Notes: generated by a model not told the origin, from the letters alone. Positions 1-10,976 are shown, counted from the stretch's first letter. The stretch: DNA of 64,000 nt from Allobosea psychrotolerans (GCF_002917105.1 NZ_PQFZ01000013.1:110750-174749), one strand, 5' to 3'. Translations and numbers: made by a program.

Positions 1-1
1 A

Positions 2-162
2 GGCTGTTTGGCCCCCCGAGCCCTCATCCTGAGGAGCCATTCCCTTGGGAATGGCGTCTCGAAGGATGCTCCAGGAGGCTCCGGAACTATCTGGAGCATC
101 CTTCGAGACGCCGCTTCGCGGCTCCTCAGGATGAGGGCTGGAGTTTCCCAACAGGCTCTTTC
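2..162. repeat. Palindromic repeat family A, copy 1
   Basis: A long imperfect palindrome. The core runs 19-139, from AGCCCTCATCCTGAGGAGC to its reverse complement, with inner arms carrying GTCTCGAAGGATGCTCCAG and its complement. The outer flanks also pair (CTGTTTGG on the left, CCCAACAG on the right), so the full element is about 160 bp. Seven near-complete copies and one half copy occur in the window. It encodes no protein of its own, so it looks like a non-autonomous mobile palindrome. Confidence 0.85.
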
Positions 163-185
163 CGATCGGCGGCGTGGGCATGGCG

Positions 186-1268
186 TCAGCGCGCCGCGTT
201 GACGAGCACGTAGAACAGCGAAGACGGCTTTCCGACCGTCGCCAGGAACGCCTTGAAGCGGTTCGAGGGGATGGTCTGGCAGCCGGCGGACCAGGTGTCG
301 GGCTCGAGCACGCTGTCCTTGCCGCCCTGGTGGATAAACATCGAGGTGCCGGCCTTCCTGGGGTCGATCCGGCTGGGGTCGGCCGTGGTGAAGCGCCCGT
401 CGCCGTCGGTGTCGCGCTCGACGACCTGTGTGATCTTGGTCTGGAAGGCGCGGGCGCCGACATGCCCCCCTGGTTTCTCGTAATAGTGATAGGTGCCCTC
501 GATCAGCCGGCCGAGATCCCTGATCTTGTCGCTGTTGATGTCTTCGCCGTCGATCTTGTTGAAATGCACGCCGCCATAGCGCCGGTCCTGCCGGCTGGAG
601 GCACGTTGCGAATACTGGGCGCCGGGCTCGGTGCAAATCGGAAAGATCGTCGACATCCCTGTCGATCCGATCCTGCGCAGGACGACGAGCCTGTCGTCAT
701 AGGAGCCCTCGCCGTGATGCGCGAGCGTACTCGTTTCATTGCGCAGGGACAAAAGCGAGACCATGCCGCCCCTGAAATAGGCTCGCGCCATCGGGCTCGC
801 AAAACGCCGGAACACGGCGGCGTAGGCATCGAATTGCTGCTTCGGCGTCTGAAAGTAGAGCTTGCCGCCATCGGGCCTGCACAGCCGCACCGCCTCGATC
901 TGCTCCCACAGCGCCCGGTTGTCGCGCCTGCGCAGCGCAGCCTTGGCCACCTTGCCCAGGCGGATCTCGGCGGCGCGCCAGACATAGTCCTGCAGCGACC
1001 AGGGCACGGTCTCGACCAGCGCCAGCCAGGCCTCGACATCGAGGCGCGCATGGCTGGACAAGGCCTTGTTCAATTGCCGGCCGAAGGCCGCGAAATCGAG
1101 CGGTCTTTCCCTCAGCCAGGCAGGCGGGCGATGGTCCTGGGCGACGGGCTGGCCTTTGGCTGCGGGCTGCTCCGAGACGACTGCCAGATTTGCGCGCGCG
1201 TCGGCGCGCGGCTTGATGATCCAGGAGGGCTGATCGCGCCCGCCGATCGTCAGATCAGGCCACGGCAT
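186..1268 (-). CDS. Hypothetical protein with L,D-transpeptidase-like C-terminus
   Basis: A 360-residue protein I cannot assign to a named family with certainty. The last third contains TSMFIHQGG followed about 20 residues later by WSAGCQTI, a His...Ser-x-Gly-Cys arrangement like the catalytic signature of YkuD L,D-transpeptidases, which cross-link peptidoglycan. A calcium-loop-like DTDGDGRFT precedes it (about residue 283). The first half (about residues 50-200) is rich in Trp and Arg and matches nothing I know. There is no obvious signal peptide at the chosen ATG; a GGAG lies about 7 bases upstream. It stands alone, facing family A copy 1 at its 3' side. The peptidoglycan role is an inference from the short motif only. 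Confidence 0.7.
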   Translation of the reverse strand: MPWPDLTIGGRDQPSWIIKPRADARANLAVVSEQPAAKGQPVAQDHRPPAWLRERPLDFAAFGRQLNKALSSHARLDVEAWLALVETVPWSLQDYVWRAAEIRLGKVAKAALRRRDNRALWEQIEAVRLCRPDGGKLYFQTPKQQFDAYAAVFRRFASPMARAYFRGGMVSLLSLRNETSTLAHHGEGSYDDRLVVLRRIGSTGMSTIFPICTEPGAQYSQRASSRQDRRYGGVHFNKIDGEDINSDKIRDLGRLIEGTYHYYEKPGGHVGARAFQTKITQVVERDTDGDGRFTTADPSRIDPRKAGTSMFIHQGGKDSVLEPDTWSAGCQTIPSNRFKAFLATVGKPSSLFYVLVNAAR

Positions 1269-1394
1269 GCAATCGCTCCGTCATGGCAGGCCCTTGGAGC
1301 CAGGCAGCTTCGGTTGGCAGCGGGCTGAAACTAACCATTCGTCATAGGGCTGCGCAAGCGTGTCGGCAGCTGGAGAGCGTCATTGTCAGGCTTG

Positions 1395-1535
1395 CGCCCC
1401 GAGAATCTCATGACCAGAGAATCTCCTGGCCAGAGCGCTCTGGTTTACGAGATGGCCGGGTCAAGCCCGACCGTGACGCGCTTGGGATCCCGGCGCTCCG
1501 CTTCGCCTGGGATGACGCGGTATTTCCGAGCAAGG
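1395..1535. repeat. Short intergenic repeats (AGAATCTCATG / GGGTCAAGCCCGACC type)
   Basis: This gap holds a segment with CCGAGAATCTCATG, then GAGATGGCCGGGTCAAGCCCGACC and GGGATCCCGGCGC...TGGGATGAC. The same arrangement recurs at about 27930-28015, so it is a dispersed repeat rather than a gene. Confidence 0.6.
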
Positions 1536-1538
1536 GCT

Positions 1539-2276
1539 CTAGAAACCCACGCGCCCCCAGCCCGGCAGCTTGAGGGCGGGGTGGCGCAGGTCGAGGCCGG
1601 CGACGAGGCCGAGAAGGTTGAGCTCCACGCCTTCGACCCAGCCCAGCGTCACGCCGGCAAGGCCGAAGAGCGAGGCCTGCACGCCGGTGCGGCTCGGGGT
1701 GAACCCGGCGAAGAGCCCCTCATCGCGCCAATCCTTGCCGATCGCCGTCGACGGCAGGGCCTGGGAGAGTTCGGGAACCTCGGCCAGCACATGCTGGACG
1801 AAGCTGTTCGAGTTCGGGCCGGGCCAGGCGAGATAGCTGCCCGGCGCGGGATAGGCGTAATCGGTAACGGCGGCGCGGATGCGCGGGATCATGCGTTCGG
1901 CTTGCTCGCCCCGGATTTCGGCGACGGGTTCAGGTGCGTTGCCGAACCAGCGGCCATCGGCCTCGCGCAGGTTGACGCGCACCGGCGTGCCCCAGCCGAC
2001 GACGTCGAAGCGGGTGTAGGTGCCGGCGCCCTTCTCCTTCACCACGATCCAGGAATGATGCGCGAAGATGCCGCGCCAGCGCCCGACGCGGGCGGCGAAG
2101 ACATGTACCACCGCCTCCGGTTCGCTCGCGGCTGTCGGCAGGAGCCTGGCGCTTGACCAGTCGGCCCCGCGCCAGTCGCTGGCATTGGCCTGCAACGACC
2201 ACCAGGCGGCGTGGGTCGCCACCGGCAGCAGGAACAGGATGGCAAAAAACGTGAGGAAGCGGCGCAGGTGATGCAT
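1539..2276 (-). CDS. DUF3750 domain-containing protein
   Basis: A 245-residue protein beginning with a hydrophobic segment (LRRFLTFFAILFLLPVATHA), so probably exported or anchored in the inner membrane. The body carries the features I associate with DUF3750: HSWIVVKEKGAGTYTRFDVVGWG near residue 75-95, then PGPNSNSFVQHVL (about 155-167) and a C-terminal EGVELNLLGLVAGLD. The His and Asn-Ser-Asn-x-Phe motifs suggest an enzyme of the papain/NlpC kind, but no activity is established. An in-frame ATG at 2306 would add 10 residues (MQHGGHISWW); 2276 gives the cleaner signal peptide. It is divergent from potF. Confidence 0.85.
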   Translation of the reverse strand: MHHLRRFLTFFAILFLLPVATHAAWWSLQANASDWRGADWSSARLLPTAASEPEAVVHVFAARVGRWRGIFAHHSWIVVKEKGAGTYTRFDVVGWGTPVRVNLREADGRWFGNAPEPVAEIRGEQAERMIPRIRAAVTDYAYPAPGSYLAWPGPNSNSFVQHVLAEVPELSQALPSTAIGKDWRDEGLFAGFTPSRTGVQASLFGLAGVTLGWVEGVELNLLGLVAGLDLRHPALKLPGWGRVGF

Positions 2277-2389
2277 CCACCAGGATATGTGGCCGCCATG
2301 TTGCATCGCAAGGTCGCGGCCGCGACGACTGCGCGTCGTGCCGCGATCACAATGACTTGAGGCGCGCGAGCAAGCTGCAAGAGCCGGAT

Positions 2390-2428
2390 GATGTCAGATG
2401 GGCTCACAAAGTGATCCCATCTGACATC
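2390..2428. promoter_or_regulatory. Perfect 13-bp inverted repeat upstream of potF
   Basis: GATGTCAGATGGG at 2390-2402 is matched exactly by CCCATCTGACATC at 2416-2428 around a 13-base spacer. It lies between the divergent DUF3750 and potF genes. It could be an operator or a hairpin. There is no T-run, so it is not an obvious intrinsic terminator. Confidence 0.4.
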
Positions 2429-2452
2429 TGAATCCGTCTCTCATCAAAGAGT

Positions 2453-2505
2453 TAGAGCAGGATTGATGCGAAAAACCGGTTTCCACTTTTTCGTATCCTG
2501 CTCTA
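2453..2505. repeat. Palindromic repeat family E (AGAGCAGGA...TCCTGCTCT)
   Basis: TAGAGCAGGATTGATGCGAA is followed by an ACCGGTTT centre and the matching right arm ending in TCCTGCTCTA. Related elements are at 47231-47275 and, degenerate, at 56052-56165. It sits 40 bases upstream of potF. Confidence 0.7.
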
Positions 2506-2544
2506 GCTTGCGCGGCGATTGCGACAAGGGGGAGCAGGCTTTCG

Positions 2545-3657
2545 ATGACTGAGTGTGGTTGGGCGAAGGGAGTTCTTGCGGGCGCGGCGATGGGGTTCGC
2601 GCTTCTCGCTGGGGGCGCTGCAAACGCGCAGACCAAGGAGCTGCGGATCTATAACTGGTCCGATTATGTCGATCCCGAAGTGCTTGATGCCTTCAAGAAG
2701 GAGACCGGGATCACAGTCGTCTACGACACCTTCGACCAGATGGAGACGGTCGAGACCAAGCTGCTCGCCGGCAAGACCGGCTATGACCTGATCGTGGTCA
2801 CGGCCTCCTTCCTGCCGCGCCATATCCCGCTCGGGCTCTATGCGCCGATCGACGCCAGCAAGGTTCCGAATCTGAAAAACGCCTGGCCGGAGATTCAAGG
2901 GCGGCTCGCCAAATATGATCCCGGCAACAAATACGCCGTCAACTATATGTGGGGCACCACCGGCATCGGCTACAACGTCGCCAAGATCAAGGAGCGGCTC
3001 GGGCCAGACGCCGTGATCGACAGCTGGAAGATCATCTTCGAGCCCGAGCAGCTCAAGAAGCTCTCAAATTGCGGGGTGCATGTGCTGGATGCCGTCGAGG
3101 AGATGTTCCCGGCCGCTCTGCGCTATCTCGGACTGAACCCGGATTCCAAGGCCGAGGCGGACCTCAACAAGGCCGGCGAATTGCTGCGCAAGATCCGGCC
3201 GCACATCCAGAAATTCCATTCCTCGGAATACATCAACGCGCTGGCAAACGGCGATATCTGCCTCGCCGTCGGCTATTCCGGTGATGTGCTGCAGGCCAGG
3301 AAGCGGGCCGAGGAGGCCAAGAACAAGGTCGAGATCGCCTATGCCATCCCGAAGGAGGGCGCCTTGATGTGGTTCGATTCCTTCGTCATCCCGAAGGATG
3401 CGGGCAACCCCGAGGCGGCGCTGGCCTTCATCGATTTCGTCAACCGCCCGGCCATGGCGGCGAAGAACTCCGACTTCATCCAATATGCCAATGGCAACCT
3501 CGCCTCGCAGCCCTTGCTCTCGGCCTCGGTGCGCGGCAATCCCGGCATCTACCCGCCGGAAGCCGTAATGGCGCGGCTCTATACGATCACGCCCTACGAC
3601 CAGAAGTCGCAAAGGCTGGTCAACCGGCTCTGGACCCGCGTCAAGACGGGCAAGTGA
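2545..3657 (+). CDS. potF: Polyamine ABC transporter, periplasmic substrate-binding protein
   Basis: A 370-residue periplasmic binding protein of the PotD/PotF family that captures putrescine or spermidine for import. A signal peptide (about residues 1-28, ending AANAQ) precedes the family N-terminal motif LRIYNWSDYVDPEVLDAF. Other family signatures are YDLIVVTASFLP, NYMWGTTGIGYN (about residues 133-144) and the C-terminal IYPPEAVMARLYT. Length and motifs fit PotF closely. A GGGAG lies about 11 bases before the ATG. It is the first gene of a four-gene importer operon with potG, potH and potI. Confidence 0.95.
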   Translation: MTECGWAKGVLAGAAMGFALLAGGAANAQTKELRIYNWSDYVDPEVLDAFKKETGITVVYDTFDQMETVETKLLAGKTGYDLIVVTASFLPRHIPLGLYAPIDASKVPNLKNAWPEIQGRLAKYDPGNKYAVNYMWGTTGIGYNVAKIKERLGPDAVIDSWKIIFEPEQLKKLSNCGVHVLDAVEEMFPAALRYLGLNPDSKAEADLNKAGELLRKIRPHIQKFHSSEYINALANGDICLAVGYSGDVLQARKRAEEAKNKVEIAYAIPKEGALMWFDSFVIPKDAGNPEAALAFIDFVNRPAMAAKNSDFIQYANGNLASQPLLSASVRGNPGIYPPEAVMARLYTITPYDQKSQRLVNRLWTRVKTGK

Positions 3658-3709
3658 CCGGGCGGCAAGTGAGCGAGCGGCACGTGAACGGGGCCAGGTG
3701 AGCACGGCA

Positions 3710-4885
3710 ATGGGGCAGGGGACGTTCGCCAAGCGCAAGGCCTCGCCGGGCAGCGTGCGCCGCGCCTTCCAGCCCTGGAACGACCCGCAGGCGCGCCCGC
3801 TGGTGGAGTTCCGCAATGTCACCAAGCGCTTCGGGCCCGTGACGGCGGTCGATGGGCTGTCGCTTTCGCTCTATCCGCGCGAATTCTTCGCCCTGCTCGG
3901 CCCTTCCGGCTGCGGCAAGACCACGCTGATGCGGATGCTGGCGGGGTTCGAGCGGCCCGATTCCGGCGCGATCCTGCTCGACGGCGTCGACATCACTGCC
4001 GTGCCGCCGCATCTGCGCCCGGTCAACATGATGTTCCAGTCCTATGCGCTGTTTCCGCATCTCAGCGTTGCCGACAATATCGGCTACGGGCTGAGGCGCG
4101 AGGGCTTAGCCAGGCCCGAGATCGCTCGCCGCGTCGCGGAGATGCTGGCGCTGGTGAAGCTCGAGGGGCTCGGCGCGCGCCGGCCCGACCAGCTCTCCGG
4201 CGGGCAGCGCCAGCGCGTCGCGCTTGCCCGTTCGCTCGCCAAGCGGCCAAAGCTCCTGCTGCTCGACGAGCCCATGGCAGCGCTCGACCGCAAATTGCGC
4301 GAGGCGACGCAGTTCGAACTGATGGATCTGCAGAGCACGCTCGGCACCGCTTTCATGGTCGTCACCCATGATCAGGACGAGGCGATGACGATGGCCGACC
4401 GCATGGCGGTGATGGACCATGGCCGGCTGGTCCAGATCGGGCCGCCGGATGTGATCTATGAGGCTCCGGTCAGTCGCTATGTCGCCGAGTTCGTCGGCGA
4501 CATCAATGTCCTGGAGGGGCGCGTCTCGGCCGTCGAGGGCGATCTCGTCAGGGTCGAGAGCGCTGTCGCAGGTCCGCTCGAGCTGGATGAGGATGCGCCC
4601 GGCTTCGCGCTGGGCGACACACTGCTTGTCGGCTTGCGGCCGGAGAAGATCGCGCTCAGCCATGACGAGCCGGCGCAAGGCCTCAACAAGGTCAGGGGCG
4701 AGATCTGGGACATCGGCTATCTCGGCGACGTCACCATGATCCAGGTCATGGTCGGCGGCGAAGGCGGCACGCTTTTGAAGGTTGCGCTGGCCAACCGCAC
4801 AAGGCGGATCGAGCGGCCCTTCGCCTGGGACGATGCGGTCTGGCTGTCCTGGGACGTCGAAGCCGGGCTGGCTCTGGCGCCATGA
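3710..4885 (+). CDS. potG: Polyamine ABC transporter, ATP-binding protein
   Basis: An ABC ATPase of about 391 residues that energises polyamine import from the cytoplasmic face. Motifs are in normal order: Walker A GPSGCGKTT, Q-loop (MMFQSYALFPH), signature LSGGQRQRVALARS, Walker B LLLLDEPMAALD, and the switch VVTHDQDEA. The C-terminal TOBE-like domain is about residues 275-390. A GTG at 3698 would add four residues; the ATG at 3710 has AGGTGAG 7 bases upstream and is preferred. It follows potF by about 50 bases and is separated from potH by a repeat-containing gap. Confidence 0.95.
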   Translation: MGQGTFAKRKASPGSVRRAFQPWNDPQARPLVEFRNVTKRFGPVTAVDGLSLSLYPREFFALLGPSGCGKTTLMRMLAGFERPDSGAILLDGVDITAVPPHLRPVNMMFQSYALFPHLSVADNIGYGLRREGLARPEIARRVAEMLALVKLEGLGARRPDQLSGGQRQRVALARSLAKRPKLLLLDEPMAALDRKLREATQFELMDLQSTLGTAFMVVTHDQDEAMTMADRMAVMDHGRLVQIGPPDVIYEAPVSRYVAEFVGDINVLEGRVSAVEGDLVRVESAVAGPLELDEDAPGFALGDTLLVGLRPEKIALSHDEPAQGLNKVRGEIWDIGYLGDVTMIQVMVGGEGGTLLKVALANRTRRIERPFAWDDAVWLSWDVEAGLALAP

Positions 4886-4924
4886 AGAATTTCACGCTCC
4901 CTTCGACCGGAATGGGCGCGGAGA

Positions 4925-5070
4925 ACCCTCTCCCGAAGGGAGAGGGCAGGGTGAGGGGTAGGCCGTTTGATGCTTTAGCCGTGACCTTACCGCTGCTTCG
5001 CTGTGAGGGTCGCGCTTGACTGGTCAATGGGCCTACACCTCACCCCTGCCCCTCTCCTTGCAGGAGAGGG
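4925..5070. repeat. Long inverted repeat between potG and potH
   Basis: The left arm (4925-4963) with CCCTCTCCCGAAGGGAGAGG and GGTGAGGGGTAGGC is mirrored by the right arm (5030-5070) with GCCTACACCTCACCCC and CCTCTCC...GGAGAGGG. It splits the pot operon and could form a large hairpin in the mRNA. It is a variant of the family with CTTCTCCC(N)GGGAGAAG cores elsewhere in the window. Confidence 0.75.
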
Positions 5071-5128
5071 ATTCCCCGCGCGTTCTGCGGCAAGCGGCGC
5101 ATGGGAGCTTTAGAGAGGGGCTGGTGTC

Positions 5129-6028
5129 ATGAGCGCCACCTCCCGCCAGCGGCTCGGCTGGCTCGTGCCACTGATCCCCTATCTCTGGCTGCTCGCCTTT
5201 TTCCTCGTGCCCTTCGCGATCGTGCTGCGCATGGCGTTCTCGCATGCCGACACGGCACTGCCGCCCTATGCGCCGCATTTCGCAGGTTTCGCTGCGATCG
5301 GAGAGTTCCTGGCCGCGCTCGATCTCGATAATCTCCGCCTGCTCGCCGACGACGCGCTCTACTGGCAGAGCTATCTCTATTCCTTGCGCATCGCCGGCCT
5401 GACGACCTTGCTTGCGCTCGCGATCGGCTATCCGCTTGCCTATGCGATGGCGTCCGCTCCCAAAAGCTGGCGAGGCGCCTTGCTCGTGCTCGTCATCCTG
5501 CCGTTCTGGACCTCCTTCCTGATCCGCGTCTACGCCTGGATCGGCATCCTGCGGCCCGATGGTTTGCTGGACGCGGCGCTGATGGGCCTTGGCCTGACGC
5601 GGGAGCCGCTCAGGCTGATGAACACCGAGGCCGCCGTGCTGATCGGCATGGTCTATTCCTATCTGCCCTTCATGGTGCTGCCGCTCTTTGCTGAGCTCGA
5701 GAAGCTCGATCGCTCCCTGCTCGAGGCCGCCGCCGATCTCGGCGCCAGGCCGTGGACCGCCTTCCTGACCGTGACCTTGCCGCTCTCCATCCCCGGCGTG
5801 CTCGCCGGCTGCGCGCTCGTCTTCATTCCGGCGGTCGGCGAGTTCGTCATTCCCGATCTGCTCGGCGGCCCCGACACCATCATGATCGGCAAGGCGCTGT
5901 GGACGGAGTTCTTCTCGAACCGCGACTGGCCGCTCGCCTCGGCGGTGGCGGTCGTGCTCCTCGTCCTGCTGGTCCTGCCGCTGGTGCTGCTCCAGCGCGC
6001 GCGCCTCGCGCGGGGAGGGGCGGCATGA
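5129..6028 (+). CDS. potH: Polyamine ABC transporter permease
   Basis: A 299-residue inner-membrane permease of the PotB/PotH type, forming half of the translocation pore. The hydrophobic segments are typical, starting with WLVPLIPYLWLLAFFLVPFAI. The EAA loop that docks to the ATPase is EAAADLGARPWTAFLTVTLP (about residues 196-215). The last codons overlap potI (ATGA), which implies coupled translation. Confidence 0.95.
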   Translation: MSATSRQRLGWLVPLIPYLWLLAFFLVPFAIVLRMAFSHADTALPPYAPHFAGFAAIGEFLAALDLDNLRLLADDALYWQSYLYSLRIAGLTTLLALAIGYPLAYAMASAPKSWRGALLVLVILPFWTSFLIRVYAWIGILRPDGLLDAALMGLGLTREPLRLMNTEAAVLIGMVYSYLPFMVLPLFAELEKLDRSLLEAAADLGARPWTAFLTVTLPLSIPGVLAGCALVFIPAVGEFVIPDLLGGPDTIMIGKALWTEFFSNRDWPLASAVAVVLLVLLVLPLVLLQRARLARGGAA

Positions 6029-6819
6029 AACGGCTCGGACCTGGCCTCATCCTGGCGCTCGTCGCCGGTTTCGCCTTCCTCTATTTGCCGATCCTGGCGC
6101 TCATCGCCTATTCCTTCAACGCCTCGCGCCTCGTCACCGTCTGGGGCGGGTTCTCGACGCATTGGTATGGCGCGCTCATGCGCAACGAGCCGCTGCTCGA
6201 CGCCGCCTGGCTGAGCCTGCGACTGGCCTGCGTCTCGGCGACGCTGGCCACGGTGCTGGGCACGCTTGCGGCCCTGGCGCTGGCGCGCCATGGCCGGTTT
6301 CGCGGCCGGACCCTGTTCTCCGGCATGGTGCTGGCGCCGCTCGTCATGCCGGAGGTCATCACCGGCCTGTCGCTGCTCCTGCTCTTCGTCGCGGCTGAAA
6401 TCGAGCGCGGCTTCTGGACCGTGACGATCGCCCACGCGACCTTCAGCCTGGGTTTCGCCTGCATCGTCATCCAGGCGCGGCTCGTCGGTTTCGACCGCTC
6501 GCTCGAGGAGGCGGCGCAGGATCTGGGCGCGACACCGCTTATGACCTTCTGGACCGTGACCTTGCCATTGATCTGGCCGGCGGTCGCGGCGGCCTGGATG
6601 CTCGCCCTCACGCTCTCGCTCGACGACCTCGTAATCGCGAGCTTCACCACCGGGCCGGGCGCGACGACCCTGCCGATGCGGCTTTATTCAGCCGTACGGC
6701 TCGGCGTCTCCCCCGAGATCAACGCCGCCTGCACCTTGATGATCGGCGCGGTCGCTGTCGCCGTGATCGCAGCCTCGCTCCTGCTCAAGCGCGAGCGGAT
6801 GGCCGGCGCGGATAAATAG
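6025..6819 (+). CDS. potI: Polyamine ABC transporter permease
   Basis: A 264-residue permease of the PotC/PotI type, the partner of PotH. It begins MKRLGPGLILALVAGFAFLYLP and has the EAA loop EEAAQDLGATPLMTFWTVTL about residues 161-180. The ATG at 6025 overlaps the potH stop by four bases. A longer upstream reading frame exists but runs inside potH and has no support. It completes the importer. Confidence 0.95.
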   Translation: MKRLGPGLILALVAGFAFLYLPILALIAYSFNASRLVTVWGGFSTHWYGALMRNEPLLDAAWLSLRLACVSATLATVLGTLAALALARHGRFRGRTLFSGMVLAPLVMPEVITGLSLLLLFVAAEIERGFWTVTIAHATFSLGFACIVIQARLVGFDRSLEEAAQDLGATPLMTFWTVTLPLIWPAVAAAWMLALTLSLDDLVIASFTTGPGATTLPMRLYSAVRLGVSPEINAACTLMIGAVAVAVIAASLLLKRERMAGADK

Positions 6820-6915
6820 CAGGTGAATGGCGGCCTCAAGCCCCGTTCAGCCCCGGCATGCGAATGTCCAGGTCAGGCGAGGGGGTGTCCTTCGCCGTCA
6901 GACAGGATAGGGACC

Positions 6916-7170
6916 ATGTTCCGCACATTCGCCGGCCTCTCCACCCTCGCCATCGGCGCTGCGGCGCTGGCTGTCGCGAGCTTCGCGCCGATCACATCCG
7001 CGAGCGCCTTCGACGGCCGCTATGGGCGCGGCTATGAGCGTGCGGACTATGGTTGGCGCCCGGCGCCGCCCGTCGTCCACGGCTATTGGGGCCGGCGCTA
7101 TTGGCACCATCAATATGAGGGCCGCGGCTTCCGCGCACCGCCGCCGCCCTATGGCTATGGCTGGCGCTGA
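6916..7170 (+). CDS. Small secreted Gly/Tyr/Arg-rich protein
   Basis: An 84-residue protein with a signal peptide (LSTLAIGAAALAVASFAP, cleaved near SASA-F) and a short mature part rich in Gly, Tyr, Trp, Arg and Pro (YGRGYERADYGW, GYWGRRYWHHQYEGRG, PPPPYGYGWR). Such short basic-aromatic exported proteins are common in Hyphomicrobiales and have no known function. The start at 6916 is chosen because it begins the signal peptide directly. It is followed by a similar gene at 7294. Confidence 0.75.
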   Translation: MFRTFAGLSTLAIGAAALAVASFAPITSASAFDGRYGRGYERADYGWRPAPPVVHGYWGRRYWHHQYEGRGFRAPPPPYGYGWR

Positions 7171-7293
7171 GTTAAGGCATCAGGCGGCGGGCGCGCTTGC
7201 GCCTGCCGCTTCTCGGGCGTTGCGGCATGTTTCGCCAAATGGAACAAAACAGCTGAGCGGGAGGTTTCTGTGATGGAAACGAGGACCACGATC

Positions 7294-7647
7294 ATGATCC
7301 GCAAGACCCTCATCGCTGCCGCGACGACGCTGGTTCTCGGCGCAGGCTTCGTCGGCCTGGGCGGCGTGGCCGCGCCGAGTTCGGCTCAGGCTCAGTGGCG
7401 CGACTATGATCGCCCCTATTACGGCCAGCGCCGGCATTACCGCGAGCGCGCCTATCGCCCGCAGCGGCCTGCTTATGGGCGAACTTATGGGCGAAGCTAT
7501 AACGTGCCTGCCGGCCCGGGCGGCCTCGGCCGCGCCGGGGTTCTGCCGGACGGGCGGCGCTTCTACACGCCGCCGGGCCGCGAATTGCCGGGCGGGCAGA
7601 CCTACGAGACCTCTCCCAGGGGGCAGGGAACGGGCGGGTATAACTGA
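7294..7647 (+). CDS. Secreted Arg/Tyr-rich hypothetical protein
   Basis: A 117-residue exported protein. The signal peptide (MIRKTLIAAATTLVLGAGF...SSAQAQ) is followed by a basic, Tyr-rich stretch (RPYYGQRRHYRERAYRPQRP) and a C-terminal part with LPDGRRFYTPPGRELPGG. GAGGA lies 8 bases before the ATG. It resembles its upstream neighbour in design (signal peptide plus Tyr/Arg/Gly-rich tail) but not in sequence. No function can be assigned. Confidence 0.75.
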   Translation: MIRKTLIAAATTLVLGAGFVGLGGVAAPSSAQAQWRDYDRPYYGQRRHYRERAYRPQRPAYGRTYGRSYNVPAGPGGLGRAGVLPDGRRFYTPPGRELPGGQTYETSPRGQGTGGYN

Positions 7648-7687
7648 TCGCTCGCCCGATTGCGCGAACGATATCCAGCCGCCGGGA

Positions 7688-9849
<2,162 letters not shown>

Positions 9850-9853
<4 letters not shown>

Positions 9854-10683
9854 GGCTTTCTCCCGTCGGATTGATCCCACCAATGGTGGAAATGATGCAC
9901 CGGTCCGTGGCCATGGCCAACCTGAACCTGGTCTGCGGCGGCGATGGCCGCCGAAATATAGCTCTTCGCCCGGGCGACGGCCTCGGGCAAAGCGAGCCCC
10001 TTGGCGAGGCCCGCCGCGATCGCCGACGACAAGGTGCAGCCCGTGCCATGGGTGTTGCGCGTCGCCAGGCGCGGCGCGTTGAAGCGCTGGCGCGCGCCGC
10101 CGGAGAGCAGCAGGAGGTCGCTGCTGACCTCGCCCGCACCATGCCCGCCCTTGATCAGGACGTTGTGGGCTCCAAGCGCGGCAAGCTTGCCGGCCTGCTC
10201 GTCGATTGCCGCATCGGTCTCGGCGATGCCGGTGTGCAGCAGCGTAGCGGCCTCCGGCAGGTTCGGCGTGATCAGCGTCGCCAGCGGGAAGAGCTGGCGG
10301 CGGATCGCGTCGACGGCGTCGTCCTGCAGCAATTTCGCGCCCGACGCCGCGACCATCACCGGGTCGAGCACGATGTTGCGGGCCTTGTGGCGGATCAGCC
10401 CGGCAGCGACGGTCTCGATCAGCTCTGCCGTCGCCAGCATGCCGATCTTGACGGCAGCGACATCGAGATCCTCGAACACCGCGTCGAGCTGCTGGGCGAC
10501 GAAATCTGCCGGCACGGCATGGATCGCGCGCACGCCGGTCGTGTTCTGCGCGGTCAGCGCGACGATGACGCTGGCGCCATAGACCTGATGCGCCGCAAAG
10601 GTCTTGAGATCGGCCTGGATACCGGCGCCGCCGCTGGAATCGGAGCCGGCGATGGTCAGGGCGATGGGGGGCGTCGTGCTCAC
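9850..10683 (-). CDS. thiD: Hydroxymethylpyrimidine/phosphomethylpyrimidine kinase
   Basis: A 277-residue ribokinase-fold kinase that phosphorylates HMP and HMP-P in thiamine biosynthesis. Signatures are IAGSDSSGGAGIQADLKTF at the N-terminus, VLDPVMVAASGAKLL in the middle and the anion-hole motif NTHGTGCTLSSAIAAG near residue 205. A His-rich C-terminal tail (GHGHGPVHHFHHWW, from about residue 256) is unusual for ThiD and might bind metal. The stop overlaps the mutase start and the start overlaps the antitoxin gene's end by 4 bases, so the three genes probably share a transcript. No other thiamine genes are nearby. Confidence 0.95.
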
Positions 10684-10976
10684 TCGGCGGCTTCCAATGT
10701 GATCCTGAGTTTGGTGCCCGTGGCCTGGGCGTAGCGCTCCAGCGTGCGGGTCGAGGGCTTGCCACGGCCGCTTTCGAGCCGCGCGATCACGGACTGCGTC
10801 GTGCCCATGCGCTGGGCAAGCTCTTCCTGCGTCAGGCCGGCCCTGGTGCGGGCGCGGATCAACGAGGTCAGCAGGGCGAATTCCTCTTCGAGCGCGTCAT
10901 ATTCGCGCTTGAACTCGGGGTCGCTCATCTGTGCGAGACCCCATTCCCGAACGCTGAGTGTCTGGTCCTTTGTCAT
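10680..10976 (-). CDS. XRE-family antitoxin-like transcriptional regulator
   Basis: A 98-residue protein with a helix-turn-helix in the second half (RAGLTQEELAQRMGTTQSVIARLESG, about residues 45-70), of the HigA/XRE kind that neutralises RelE/HigB-type toxins and represses its own operon. The upstream region carries the remains of a matching toxin gene. A 17-bp tandem duplication covers the start region (10968-11001), separating a start codon that probably once overlapped the toxin stop. It may survive as a stand-alone regulator or as an antitoxin for toxins encoded elsewhere. Confidence 0.85.
   Translation of the reverse strand: MTKDQTLSVREWGLAQMSDPEFKREYDALEEEFALLTSLIRARTRAGLTQEELAQRMGTTQSVIARLESGRGKPSTRTLERYAQATGTKLRITLEAAE

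Noticed and set aside
9854..10765. In-frame upstream extension of the methylmalonyl-CoA mutase gene (about 1025 residues in total)
   Set aside because: The extension is antisense-like Arg/Ala-rich sequence in the thiD region; thiD itself is a clear gene in another frame and the ATG at 9853 has a ribosome binding site and normal family start.
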